This document shows, piece after piece, positions 20,183 through 30,859 of a stretch of DNA of 64,000 nt. How positions within the stretch are numbered: the stretch's first letter is position 1; every line of letters begins with the position of its first letter. The notes below the pieces were generated by a model. It saw only the letters and a program-made list of their open reading frames with translations. It was not told where the DNA came from and searched no databases. Both the position numbers and the translations under genes were made by a program. The stretch comes from Kerstersia similis (GTDB lineage: Bacteria; Pseudomonadota; Gammaproteobacteria; Burkholderiales; Burkholderiaceae_B), in the NCBI RefSeq assembly GCF_965139615.1, contig NZ_CBCSIQ010000012.1:45437-109436 (forward strand). Reading direction: 5' to 3'.

Positions 20183-21310
20183 TCAGGAGAAGAACTCCCG
20201 CACACGATCCGTCCAGGACTTGCTCTGCGGCGAATGGCGATCCGTACCGCCTTGCGTCAACGAGGACTCGAACTGGCGCAACAGGGACTTCTGCTCTTCA
20301 TTGAGGCGCACCGGCGTTTCCACGACCAGATGGCAGTAAAGATCCCCCGGATAGGTGGAGCGCACGCCACGGATCCCCTTGCCGCGCAAACGGAAAGTCT
20401 TGCCTGATTGCGTGCCTTCGGGAATGGTGATTTCCGCTTTGCCATTCAAGGTAGGCACCTGAATATCCCCGCCGAGCGCTGCCGTTGTAAACGGGATGGT
20501 CAGTTCCGCATGCAAATCGTCGCCATCACGCTGGAAAATATCGTGCTGGCGAATATTCACTTCGACATACAGATCCCCCGGCGGCCCGCCGTTCAGGCCA
20601 GGCTCGCCATTGCCGCTGGAGCGGATGCGCATGCCGTCGTCGATGCCGGCAGGAATCTTGACCTGCAGCGTCTTGTTGCGGCGCAAACGGCCCGCGCCCC
20701 CGCATTTCTCACACGGATCGGTAATTTCCTCGCCGGAACCATGGCAGGTGGGGCATGTTTGCTGCACACTGAAAAAGCCCTGCTGCATGCGCACGGCGCC
20801 AGCGCCGCCACATGTCCGGCAGGTGCTCTTGCTGGAACCCTTCTTGGCGCCGCTGCCATGACAGCTGTCGCATTCATCCCAACCCGGAATACGGATCTCG
20901 GTATCGAAACCGCTGGCCGCCTGTTCGAGCGAAATCTCCAGGCTGTACTGCATATCGGCACCCCGATACACCTGCGGACCACGGCGGCCACCAGCGGCAG
21001 CGCCGAAGATATCACCAAAAATATCGCCAAAAGCCTCGGCAAACCCACCCATGCCGCCCTGCCCGCCCCCCATGCCGCCATTGGGATCAACACCGGCATG
21101 GCCATAGCGATCATAGGCGGCGCGCTTGTCCGCCTCGGACAGCACTTCATAGGCCGCTTTGACTTCCTTGAACTTTTCCTCGGCTTCCTTATTGCCCGGA
21201 TTACGGTCCGGGTGGTACTTCATTGCCAGCTTGCGGTAAGCCTTCTTGATATCGTCATCCGAGGCACCTTTGGCCACCCCGAGCGTTTCGTAAAAATCAC
21301 GTTTTGCCAT
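20183..21310 (-). CDS. dnaJ: Chaperone protein DnaJ
   Basis: A 375-residue Hsp40 that stimulates DnaK ATPase activity. The J domain (MAKRDFYETLGVAKGASDDD, with HPD in MKYHPDRNPGNKEAE near residues 33-35) is followed by a Gly-rich linker (GGMGGGQGGMGGFAEAF), four CxxCxGxG zinc repeats (CDSCHGSG, CRTCGGAG, CPTCHGSG, CEKCGGAG, about 140-210) and the C-terminal substrate domains. The start is at 21310; a longer frame adds a non-homologous leader. It is the last gene of the heat-shock cluster. Confidence 0.98.
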   Translation of the reverse strand: MAKRDFYETLGVAKGASDDDIKKAYRKLAMKYHPDRNPGNKEAEEKFKEVKAAYEVLSEADKRAAYDRYGHAGVDPNGGMGGGQGGMGGFAEAFGDIFGDIFGAAAGGRRGPQVYRGADMQYSLEISLEQAASGFDTEIRIPGWDECDSCHGSGAKKGSSKSTCRTCGGAGAVRMQQGFFSVQQTCPTCHGSGEEITDPCEKCGGAGRLRRNKTLQVKIPAGIDDGMRIRSSGNGEPGLNGGPPGDLYVEVNIRQHDIFQRDGDDLHAELTIPFTTAALGGDIQVPTLNGKAEITIPEGTQSGKTFRLRGKGIRGVRSTYPGDLYCHLVVETPVRLNEEQKSLLRQFESSLTQGGTDRHSPQSKSWTDRVREFFS

Positions 21311-21446
21311 GATTGGATTTGTCACACAGCCCACGCGGGATGCGTTACCCCATAAAGCCATACCCGGCCACCGCCAAACAAAAGGGCAGCGCCGGGCATG
21401 ACGGGAGCCTGAGCCCCCGTTGAATTCACCTGGAACCAGGGCCCGG

Positions 21447-21468
21447 GCGGCTGATTCTCATCAGCCGC
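21447..21468 (-). other. Hairpin in the dnaK-dnaJ intergenic region
   Basis: A 9-bp perfect stem (GCGGCTGAT/ATCAGCCGC) with a 4-base loop lies 17 bases after dnaK and has no T-run. It could stabilise the dnaK mRNA or reduce read-through into dnaJ. No sigma-32 promoter was recognised in this 174-base gap, so dnaJ is presumably co-transcribed. Confidence 0.6.
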
Positions 21469-21484
21469 ACCGGCTCACCCGTGC

Positions 21485-23410
<1,926 letters not shown>

Positions 23411-23476
23411 GTCTAGAGTACCTTGCTAAATAGTCAGATTCGTTACTTGCCGGGCATCACGCCCTCATGCTGGACT

Positions 23477-23504
23477 ATCTGGGGACGATCATCGCAATTT
23501 CAAG
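23477..23504 (-). promoter_or_regulatory. Sigma-32 (heat-shock) promoter of dnaK
   Basis: Reading the minus strand, CTTGAA (23504-23499) and CCCCAGAT (23484-23477) are separated by 14 bases, close to the sigma-32 consensus CTTGAA-N(13-15)-CCCCATNT. It lies about 67 bases upstream of the dnaK ATG and would give dnaK its own heat-shock transcript in addition to read-through from grpE. Confidence 0.8.
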
Positions 23505-23536
23505 CGTCCCCACTGAAAACAGACAACGTTTTAAGA

Positions 23537-24046
23537 CTAGCCGGCGGAAACCATCACCAGCGCCGGACGCAGCACGCGATCGGAAATCAGATAACCCACC
23601 TGCAGCGTATTGGCCACGGTATTGGCCGGGTGTTCCGAGGGCACGCTGGAAATCGCCTGGTGCAGATTCGGATCGAAGCGTTCGCCGGGCGCCGGCGCAA
23701 TCTGCTTGAGGTGATTGCGATCAAAGGCAGCAGAGAGCTGCTTGAGGGTGACATCGACGCCTTCGCGCAGCGCTTCGGCAGTCTGGTTTTCCAGCGCCAG
23801 CGCAGCTTCCAGGCTGTCGCGCACCGGCACCAGGCTTTCGGCAAAGGACTCAATACCGAACTTGCGGGCCTTGGCCACATCTTCCTGGGAGCGGCGGCGC
23901 ACGTTTTCTGCTTCGGCATGGGCGCGCAGCACCTGATCCTTCAGTTCCGCGATCTGGGCCAGTGCTTCATCAAGCTGTGCCTGCAGATCCGGTTGTTCCT
24001 GATGCGTTTCCGGTTGCACCTGGTCGGGCGAATTGCTATCCGTCAT
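23537..24046 (-). CDS. grpE: Nucleotide exchange factor GrpE
   Basis: A 169-residue protein that releases ADP from DnaK. After an acidic, Gln-rich N-terminus comes a long coiled coil (LQAQLDEALAQIAELKDQVLRAHAEAENVRRRSQED, about residues 20-57), then the beta-domain with the family motif FDPNLHQAISSVPSEHPANTVANTLQVGYLISDRVLRPALV. The start MTDSNSP at 24046 has a GGAG site nine bases upstream and is preferred over an ATG at 24070. Confidence 0.97.
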   Translation of the reverse strand: MTDSNSPDQVQPETHQEQPDLQAQLDEALAQIAELKDQVLRAHAEAENVRRRSQEDVAKARKFGIESFAESLVPVRDSLEAALALENQTAEALREGVDVTLKQLSAAFDRNHLKQIAPAPGERFDPNLHQAISSVPSEHPANTVANTLQVGYLISDRVLRPALVMVSAG

Positions 24047-24147
24047 GTCGATTATCTCCGCAAAATTCATATCAAACGGCCTGATGCACCTGGCCTGGCA
24101 GAGCGCCACCTACAGGCTCTTGCACAGGCGATTGCACCTTCGGGCCT

Positions 24148-24178
24148 ATAACTGGGGGCAACCCTGCCTGTTTTCAAG
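24148..24178 (-). promoter_or_regulatory. Sigma-32 (heat-shock) promoter of grpE
   Basis: On the minus strand CTTGAA (24178-24173) is followed after about 15 bases by CCCCAGTTAT (24157-24148), a good match to the sigma-32 consensus. It sits about 100 bases upstream of grpE, between hemH and grpE. Confidence 0.75.
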
Positions 24179-24236
24179 GCGAGGCGGCAAAGAAAGCGCT
24201 GCGCCCACCCCGTCCCGCCGGGCGCCAGCACCGGGA

Positions 24237-25301
24237 TCAGCGCAATGTTTCGAGCCGCCTGGCCACCAGATCCGTCAACGCTGCCAGCCACGCTGGCGCA
24301 TCATTCATCACCGGAATGTAGCGGAACTGACGCCCCCCGGACTCCAAAAAGGCCTCACGGCCCTCCATGGCAATTTCTTCCAGGGTTTCCAGGCAATCCG
24401 AAGTGAAACCAGGGCAAACCACATCCACACTGGACACCCCCGCCTTGCCCCAGGCCTTCAAGGTGCCCTCGGTATCCGGGTCCAGCCACTTGGCCGGGCC
24501 GAAACGGCTTTGGAAAGTCACCACGCAACGTTCCGGCGGCAAAGCCAGAACCGCTGCCAAGGCCTGCGCTGTCTGCATGCAATCCCGATAATAGGGATCT
24601 CCTTTTTCGATGCAGGCCCGCGGCAAGCCATGGAAACTCAGCAACAGGCGCTCAGGCTCACCGTCGGCCCGCCAACGCTGCCGGATCGCCGTGGCCATGG
24701 CGCCGATATAGCCTGCATCCACGTGAAAACGCTTGATGAACGACAGTTCGGGCTGATCGCGCATGCGCGCTGCCGCGCGCGCCACCTGATCCACTGCGGT
24801 GGCGGTCGTGCTGGCGGCATATTGAGGATACAAAGGTACGCACAGGATACGCTCGCAGCCCGCCTCCTTGAGCGCCTGCAAAGCCTGCGGCACCGAAGGC
24901 TGCCCGTAGCGCATGCCGACGGCCACCGTCGCGTCCAGCCCCTTGGCCGCCAGCCCCGCCTGCACTGCCTGGGCCTGACGTTGGGTATAGACCAGCAAAG
25001 GCGAGCCGCCCTCCATCCAGATACTGGCATACCGCGGCGCCAGGCGGGCCGGACGACGCGTGAGGATAGCCCCGTACAGCACGGGCTTCCAAAGCCAGGA
25101 TGGCAGTTCAATCACACGCTGATCAGACAGAAACTCCGCCAGATAACGCCGGATGGCTGCCGGGGTCGGCGCGTCCGGCGTCCCCAGATTGAGCAGCAGT
25201 ACACCCTGCCGGCCATAGGCCTGGGCTTCGCCGGAAACCGGCGGAACATCAAAAGGATCGGCACGCCGGGGCTCGGGCAGGTATTTCACAGCATTCCTCA
25301 A
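24237..25301 (-). CDS. hemH: Ferrochelatase HemH
   Basis: A 354-residue enzyme that inserts Fe(II) into protoporphyrin IX in the last step of haem synthesis. Recognisable features are GVLLLNLGTPDAPTPAAIRRYLAEFLSD near residues 33-60, the metal-binding-side signature LLLSFHGLPRACIEKGDPYYRDC (containing the catalytic His, near 220-240) and VVTFQSRFGPAKWLDPDTEGTLKAWGKAGVSSVDVVCPGFTSDCLETLEEI. Its start overlaps hrcA by 4 bases, placing haem synthesis inside the heat-shock cluster. Confidence 0.97.
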   Translation of the reverse strand: MRNAVKYLPEPRRADPFDVPPVSGEAQAYGRQGVLLLNLGTPDAPTPAAIRRYLAEFLSDQRVIELPSWLWKPVLYGAILTRRPARLAPRYASIWMEGGSPLLVYTQRQAQAVQAGLAAKGLDATVAVGMRYGQPSVPQALQALKEAGCERILCVPLYPQYAASTTATAVDQVARAAARMRDQPELSFIKRFHVDAGYIGAMATAIRQRWRADGEPERLLLSFHGLPRACIEKGDPYYRDCMQTAQALAAVLALPPERCVVTFQSRFGPAKWLDPDTEGTLKAWGKAGVSSVDVVCPGFTSDCLETLEEIAMEGREAFLESGGRQFRYIPVMNDAPAWLAALTDLVARRLETLR

Positions 25302-26308
25302 GAATTGGACTGGCTGAGCGCATTGGATAGCAGCCTGGCGGTGATATCCACGATGGGAATGACCTTGTCGTAGGCCATGCGAGACGGCCCGACCACGCCC
25401 AGCGTGCCCACGACCTTGCCATCGACACCATAGGGCGCCGTGACGACACTGATATCCTCGAACGGCATCAATTGCGATTCGCCGCCGATATAGATCTGCA
25501 CCCCTTGCGCCCGGCTCGACACATCCAACAGCTGCAGCAGTTCCGTCCGTTTTTCAAACAGCGAAAACATGCGGCGCAGGCGATCCATGTCTGAAGTGAT
25601 GTCATCGACCTCCAGCAACTTGCGCTCCCCGGAGATCAGCACGGCATCCCCTTCGTTCTCGACATCGGCGCTGGTTTCCACCGCTGCCATCATCAGCCGG
25701 GAGATATCCTCACGCAGCTGATCCAGCTCGGTTGCCAGCGTACGCTTGACGACATCAAACGACTTGCCGGCGAAATGCATGTTGAAGTAGTTGGCCGCTT
25801 CCAGCAGTTCCGGCTCGGCGTAATCACGTGGCGTGAACAGGATACGGTTCTGCACATCACCGTCCGGCGTGATGATGATCAACAGCACCTTGCGCTCGGA
25901 CAGCCGGATGAATTCGATCTGACGGAACACCTGGGAACGTTTCGGCGTCAGCACGACGCCCGCGAACTGGGTCAGGTTGGACAACATGCTGGCCGCTGCC
26001 GAAGCAGTACGCACCGGATCGGCGATCGGCAGGCGGGTTTCGAAACTGACCCCACCGGGCTCAAACGGCCGGGCTGCCAGCAGCGTATCGACAAACACGC
26101 GGTAGCCCCGCGGCGTCGGCACCCGGCCGGCAGACGTGTGCGGGCTGTGTATCAACCCGATTTCCTCAAGGTCGGCCATGATATTGCGTATGGAGGCCGG
26201 TGACAGGTCGAACACTTTCGACAGCGTGCGCGAACCGACAGGCTGTCCATCAGCGATGTACCGTTCTATCAGGGCCTTGAGCAGAGAGCGTGCGCGATCA
26301 TCCATCAT
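25298..26308 (-). CDS. hrcA: Heat-inducible transcription repressor HrcA
   Basis: A 336-residue repressor of CIRCE-controlled chaperone genes. The N-terminal winged helix (RARSLLKALIERYIADGQPVGSRTLSKVFDLSPASIRNIMADLEEIGLI, residues 4-52) is followed by SPHTSAGRVPTPRGYRVFVDTLL, the family hallmark, and a GAF-like domain ending VVGPSRMAYDKVIPIVDITARLLS. The start may be at 26308 or the next codon (MM). It is the first gene of the cluster. No CIRCE repeat was found upstream of it or of dnaK. Confidence 0.97.
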   Translation of the reverse strand: MMDDRARSLLKALIERYIADGQPVGSRTLSKVFDLSPASIRNIMADLEEIGLIHSPHTSAGRVPTPRGYRVFVDTLLAARPFEPGGVSFETRLPIADPVRTASAAASMLSNLTQFAGVVLTPKRSQVFRQIEFIRLSERKVLLIIITPDGDVQNRILFTPRDYAEPELLEAANYFNMHFAGKSFDVVKRTLATELDQLREDISRLMMAAVETSADVENEGDAVLISGERKLLEVDDITSDMDRLRRMFSLFEKRTELLQLLDVSSRAQGVQIYIGGESQLMPFEDISVVTAPYGVDGKVVGTLGVVGPSRMAYDKVIPIVDITARLLSNALSQSNS

Positions 26309-26606
26309 GAGTTCATTTTAGGATGCTTTTACATCCCTATGAACAGATGGCGGTCGATATAATCGCGCCAGTAACGTCAGCCCAGTCCTGGTCAGACGTC
26401 GCGGTCTAGGCGCAGGCACCACCCGCGCCAGATTTGGCCGCGCCTCCACGTGGCGGCATGGCGGCCTTGCCGCCTGCAGCCAGGCCGGGCCAGGCCTGTT
26501 TAATATGGTGCCGTGACATTCCTGATCCTGGGGCAATACCGCCTGTGTACGCCCGTACCCCCAAGAGACAGGAAATGTCCATCACCTTAGACCCTGCCAG
26601 GATTTC

Positions 26607-27506
26607 ATGCATTTTTCCACCGTTGCGCTGATTGGCCGCTATCAGGATACCCACCTGGATGCCCTGCTGGGCAGCCTGGGGGATCTCTTGTCCGAAGCTG
26701 GCCGCCACGTGTTGGTCGAAGCAGAAACGGCCCGCTACTCCGGCCTGACACGCTTTCCCCTGGCCACCTATGAAGAAATCGGCCGCCAGGCGGAACTGGC
26801 GATTGTCGTCGGCGGCGACGGCACCATGCTGGGCGCCGCACGGCAACTGGCGCCGTACCGGGTTCCGGTTGCCGGCATCAACCATGGCCGGCTGGGCTTC
26901 ATCACCGACATCCCGCTGCCACAGGCGCATGATGCGCTGCGCGACCTGCTGGCCGGCCGCTATAACGCGGAAGACCGCATGATGCTGACGGGCCGCGTGC
27001 TGCGCGACGGTGAAATCCTGTGCCAGGCCTGTGCGCTTAACGACGTCGTCCTGAGCCGCGCCGGCCGTGGCGGCATGATTGAAATGCGCCTGGAAGTCGA
27101 TGGCGTGTACATGAATACACAGCGCGCCGACGGCATCATCGTCGCCACGCCCACCGGTTCGACCGCCTATGCGCTGGCGGCCAGCGGCCCGATCGTCCAC
27201 CCGGGCATAGAAGCCATGGTGCTGGTTCCGGTCTCCCCCCAGACCCTCTCCAACCGGCCTATCGTGCTGCCACCTACCGGCGTGCTGAGCATCACCCTGA
27301 CCTCCATGAGCCGCGTCGAGGCCGGTGCCAGCATTCACTTCGACATGCAATCCTGGTCGGAGCTGCAACCCGGCGACCGGATTGAAGTGCTGCGCGCCCC
27401 TGACACCATCCGTTTCCTACACCCGCCGGGCTACAGTTTCTTCTCTACCCTGCGCCACAAGCTACACTGGAACGTCATGCCCAGAATGGATGACCAGGAC
27501 GAGTAA
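26607..27506 (+). CDS. nadK: NAD kinase
   Basis: A 299-residue enzyme that phosphorylates NAD to NADP. The catalytic GGDG motif is in LAIVVGGDGTMLGAARQLAPY near residues 69-89, with NHGRLGFITDI following and the NE/D-type and TGSTAYALAASGPIVHP motif near 181-197. It starts 298 bases from the divergent hrcA; I see no clear operator in that gap. It is followed six bases later by recN. Confidence 0.97.
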   Translation: MHFSTVALIGRYQDTHLDALLGSLGDLLSEAGRHVLVEAETARYSGLTRFPLATYEEIGRQAELAIVVGGDGTMLGAARQLAPYRVPVAGINHGRLGFITDIPLPQAHDALRDLLAGRYNAEDRMMLTGRVLRDGEILCQACALNDVVLSRAGRGGMIEMRLEVDGVYMNTQRADGIIVATPTGSTAYALAASGPIVHPGIEAMVLVPVSPQTLSNRPIVLPPTGVLSITLTSMSRVEAGASIHFDMQSWSELQPGDRIEVLRAPDTIRFLHPPGYSFFSTLRHKLHWNVMPRMDDQDE

Positions 27507-27512
27507 ACCATC

Positions 27513-29174
27513 ATGCTGCATTCGCTGCACATCCGCGATTTCGTCATTGTCGATGAGGCCGAAATTCGTTTCGGCCCAGGCTTTACCGTATTTTCCGGCG
27601 AAACCGGCGCTGGCAAATCCATTCTGATCGACGCCCTGGCGCTCTGCCTGGGCGCACGCGGCGATGCCGGCGTGCTGCGCGAAGGCGCCAGCCGCGCCGA
27701 TATCCACGCCAGCTTCACCCCTCCGGCAGAACTGAATGCATGGCTGCAGGCGCACGACCTGGACGCTGGCGACGAACTGGTACTGCGCCGGGTGATAGAC
27801 GCCCAGGGGCGCAGCCGCGCCTATGTCAACGGCGCACCGTCCACCCTGGCACAACTGCGTGAATTGGGCGAACAGCTGGTGGACATCCATGGCCAGCACG
27901 CCCACCAGAGCCTGATGCGCGGCGATGCCCAGCGCGATCTGCTGGACACGCACGGCGAACTGACTTCGCTGGCGCGCCAGACCGAACAGGCGTGGAAGCA
28001 CTGGCATCAGCTGACCCGCCAGATCGAGCGGCTGGAACGCGATGCCGACGCCCGCCAGGAGCGCGCCGAACAACTCCAGTGGCAGCTGGACATGCTGCGT
28101 AGCGTCAACCTGCAGCCGGGCGAATGGCCCCGCCTGCAGGCTGAGCATGACAGGCTGGCTCATGCGCAGGCGCTGCTCGATGGCGGCGCGCAGGCGCTGG
28201 GCCTGCTGGATGATGATCAAGGCGCCCTGCATCTGCTCTCCGGTGCCATTGGCAAACTGAACCATCTGCTACGCCACGACACCGCGCTGACCGCCATCCG
28301 CGACACGCTGGAATCTGCTCGCATCGCCGCCAGCGATGCCATTTCGGAACTGCGCGACTACGTCGAACGCATGGATCTCGACCCCGAGAGCCTGGCGCGC
28401 GCCGAAGCGCGCCTGAGTGCCGTATTCGACCTGGCCCGCAAACTCAGAACCGATCCTGAAGCCCTGCCTGAACTCCAGGAACAGCTGGAACAGGAAGCCG
28501 ACTCCCTGCGCGCGGCCAGCGATGCAGAACATCTGAAGCAGGAAGAAGCGGCAGCCTGCACCGCCTACGCCGCACTTGCCGAGCAGCTGTCCGCTGGACG
28601 CCGCCGGGCAGCAGCCGATCTCTCGCAACGTGTCACGGCTGCCATGCAGACCCTGGCCATGGATGGCGGCCGCTTCGATGTTCAGCTCGACGCCACGGCG
28701 CCCAGCGCCCATGGCAACGAAAGCATCGTTTTCCTTGTGGCAGGCCATACAGGCGTCGCGCCGCGACCGCTGGCAAAAGTCGCCTCTGGCGGCGAACTGG
28801 CGCGCATCTCCCTGGCGCTCTCGGTCATTGCCAGCCGCGCAGCCCGGGTACCGACCCTGATCTTCGACGAGGTTGATACCGGCATCGGTGGCGCCGTCGC
28901 CGAAGTCGTCGGGCGCTTGCTGCAGGAACTGGGCACGCGCCACCAGGTGCTCTGCGTCACCCACCTGCCGCAAGTCGCGGCCTGCGGTGACAGCCACTTC
29001 CAGGTCAGCAAAAGCTCAGACGGCGAACTCACGCGCTCGGCCATTGTCCCATTGAGCAAACAAGGCAGAATCGAAGAAATCGCCCGCATGCTGGGCGGCA
29101 TCACCCTGACCGACACCACACGCCGGCACGCGAAAGAAATGCTCTCGCGTTCCGGCACACTGGACCCTGCCTGA
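27513..29174 (+). CDS. recN: DNA repair protein RecN
   Basis: A 553-residue SMC-like ATPase for double-strand break repair. It starts MLHSLHIRDFVIVDEAEIRF with Walker A FSGETGAGKSILIDALALCLG at residues 28-48. Long coiled coils flank a central region (about 150-350), and the C-terminal lobe has the signature KVASGGELARISLAL and Walker B TLIFDEVDTGIGG near 448. In many betaproteobacteria nadK and recN are neighbours; they are here 6 bases apart. Confidence 0.97.
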   Translation: MLHSLHIRDFVIVDEAEIRFGPGFTVFSGETGAGKSILIDALALCLGARGDAGVLREGASRADIHASFTPPAELNAWLQAHDLDAGDELVLRRVIDAQGRSRAYVNGAPSTLAQLRELGEQLVDIHGQHAHQSLMRGDAQRDLLDTHGELTSLARQTEQAWKHWHQLTRQIERLERDADARQERAEQLQWQLDMLRSVNLQPGEWPRLQAEHDRLAHAQALLDGGAQALGLLDDDQGALHLLSGAIGKLNHLLRHDTALTAIRDTLESARIAASDAISELRDYVERMDLDPESLARAEARLSAVFDLARKLRTDPEALPELQEQLEQEADSLRAASDAEHLKQEEAAACTAYAALAEQLSAGRRRAAADLSQRVTAAMQTLAMDGGRFDVQLDATAPSAHGNESIVFLVAGHTGVAPRPLAKVASGGELARISLALSVIASRAARVPTLIFDEVDTGIGGAVAEVVGRLLQELGTRHQVLCVTHLPQVAACGDSHFQVSKSSDGELTRSAIVPLSKQGRIEEIARMLGGITLTDTTRRHAKEMLSRSGTLDPA

Positions 29175-29240
29175 CCGGTCACGCCATCCCCGGCTACACT
29201 TATGACAGATTTCATCACGCAACCGACACGAGCCCATTCC

Positions 29241-29825
29241 ATGGATCGCAGCATGTCCCAAGTTAATGCATCGTTTTCTCGCGCCCGCCTCAGCGCCCTA
29301 CTCATCGCGCTGGCCATAGGCGCCACCGGCTGCACCTCGGGCAAATGGGGCTTTCCCTACCGGGCGAGCGTCCAGCAAGGCAACTGGATCACCGCCAGCC
29401 AGGTCGCCCTTCTGCAACCCGGCATGAGCCGCGACCAGGTGCAGTTTGCCCTGGGCAGCCCGATGCTGACCAGCATCCTGCACTCGAACCGCTGGGACTA
29501 CACCTACTACTACCAGCCCGGCAGCGGCAAACCGCAGCATCGCCTCTTCACCGTCTGGTTCGACAACGACAGGCTGGTACGCTGGGAAGGCGATGCCGTA
29601 CCGGAAGTGCAGCCCTTCCAGAAGGGCGCCCAGGACGGCAAGATCGACCTCGTCGAAGTTGACAAGATCGCTGAAACCGCCCCGTCTGCCGCCACTGCTG
29701 CACCCCAGGAAGGCGTCACGGAAACCCTGGACATCGGTGGCGACCCGGTACCGTTGCACATCGAACTGCAACCCACACCTATCACCGAACCCGGCTCGGC
29801 CAGCCCGGCCCCCATGCCGCTGTAA
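29241..29825 (+). CDS. bamE: Outer-membrane assembly lipoprotein BamE (SmpA/OmlA)
   Basis: A lipoprotein component of the BAM beta-barrel assembly machine. The signal peptide ends in the lipobox AIGATGC and the mature protein holds the BamE domain GNWITASQVALLQPGMSRDQVQFALGSPMLTSILHSNRWDYTYYY. The C-terminal 60 residues are an acidic, Pro/Ala-rich extension typical of the OmlA branch. In-frame ATGs at 29202, 29241 and 29253 all compete; 29241 gives a normal signal length, but no start has a strong ribosome site. Confidence 0.9.
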   Translation: MDRSMSQVNASFSRARLSALLIALAIGATGCTSGKWGFPYRASVQQGNWITASQVALLQPGMSRDQVQFALGSPMLTSILHSNRWDYTYYYQPGSGKPQHRLFTVWFDNDRLVRWEGDAVPEVQPFQKGAQDGKIDLVEVDKIAETAPSAATAAPQEGVTETLDIGGDPVPLHIELQPTPITEPGSASPAPMPL

Positions 29826-29894
29826 ATTCCGTGCAGGGCCGCCATCAGCCTCACCCGGCAGCCCTGCCCCCCTCCATTGCAAGGAACACCACAC

Positions 29895-30686
29895 ATGCGC
29901 ATCGCCATTGCAGGCGCCAGCGGCCGCATGGGCCGCATGCTGATCGAAGCCGTTCTCGCCGCCAAGGACCTCACCCTTGCCGTCGCCCTGGACCGCCCTG
30001 ACTCCGCCGCTCTTGGCCAGGATGCCGGCGCTCCCCTGGGCGCCACCACAGGCGTCCTGATCAGCGCCAACCTGGACGACCTCGCCCAAGCCGACTGCCT
30101 GATCGACTTCACCCGCCCGGAAGGCACCCTGGCCCACCTGGAAGCCTGTGTCCGCCACGGCACCAAAATCGTGATCGGCACCACGGGTTTTGATGCCGCC
30201 GGCCAGGAAGCCATCCGTGCCGCCAGTGAGAAAATCGCGGTCGTCTTTGCACCCAACATGAGCGTAGGCGTCAACGCTACCCTGCGCCTGCTGGAAATGG
30301 CGGCCAAACTGCTCAACGAAGGCTACGACACGGAAATCTTCGAAGCCCACCACCGCCACAAAGTCGATGCCCCCTCCGGCACGGCCATCGGCATGGGCCG
30401 CGTCATTGCCGAAGCCCGCGGGCAGAAACTGGAAGACGTCGCGGTATGGACACGCTATGGCGAAACCGGGCCGCGCCAGGACGGCACCATCGGCTTCTCC
30501 GTCGTGCGCGGTGGTGACATCGTCGGCGACCACACCGTGTACTTCTGCGGCACCGGCGAACGCATTGAAATCAGCCACCGCTCCAGCAGCCGCGCCGGCT
30601 ACGCTGAAGGCAGCGTACGTGCCGCCAGATTCCTGGGCCAACATGAACGCGGGCTGTTCAATATGCAGGATGTGCTGGCGATCTGA
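29895..30686 (+). CDS. dapB: 4-Hydroxy-tetrahydrodipicolinate reductase
   Basis: A 263-residue enzyme of lysine/diaminopimelate synthesis. The nucleotide-binding loop IAIAGASGRMGRMLIEAV is at residues 3-20, and the DapB signature EAHHRHKVDAPSGTAIGMG near 150-168 contains the catalytic His and Lys. The start at 29895 is chosen because MRIAIAGASGRMG is the family N-terminus. It follows bamE by 69 bases on the same strand. Confidence 0.98.
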   Translation: MRIAIAGASGRMGRMLIEAVLAAKDLTLAVALDRPDSAALGQDAGAPLGATTGVLISANLDDLAQADCLIDFTRPEGTLAHLEACVRHGTKIVIGTTGFDAAGQEAIRAASEKIAVVFAPNMSVGVNATLRLLEMAAKLLNEGYDTEIFEAHHRHKVDAPSGTAIGMGRVIAEARGQKLEDVAVWTRYGETGPRQDGTIGFSVVRGGDIVGDHTVYFCGTGERIEISHRSSSRAGYAEGSVRAARFLGQHERGLFNMQDVLAI

Positions 30687-30859
30687 AGCTGCCAGCACGG
30701 CATCGTTGCCGTGAAATGATGTGCTTTGCCAACCCCGCGCCCAGGCCCGGGGTTGTTTGTTTTTCAGAGCCTGCGCTCAATGCGCCGAACCAGATTCGAC
30801 TTCGCTCCCGGCAGCCACGCTCGCGCACATGTGCCTGCCAGCAGCTGCGAGGCTCTGGA

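Noticed and set aside
26309..26606. Possible CIRCE element between hrcA and nadK
   Set aside because: No TTAGCACTC-N9-GAGTGCTAA repeat or close variant is present.
30693..30711. CACGGCA/TGCCGTG hairpin between dapB and murB as a terminator
   Set aside because: No T-run follows on either strand, so it does not qualify as an intrinsic terminator.
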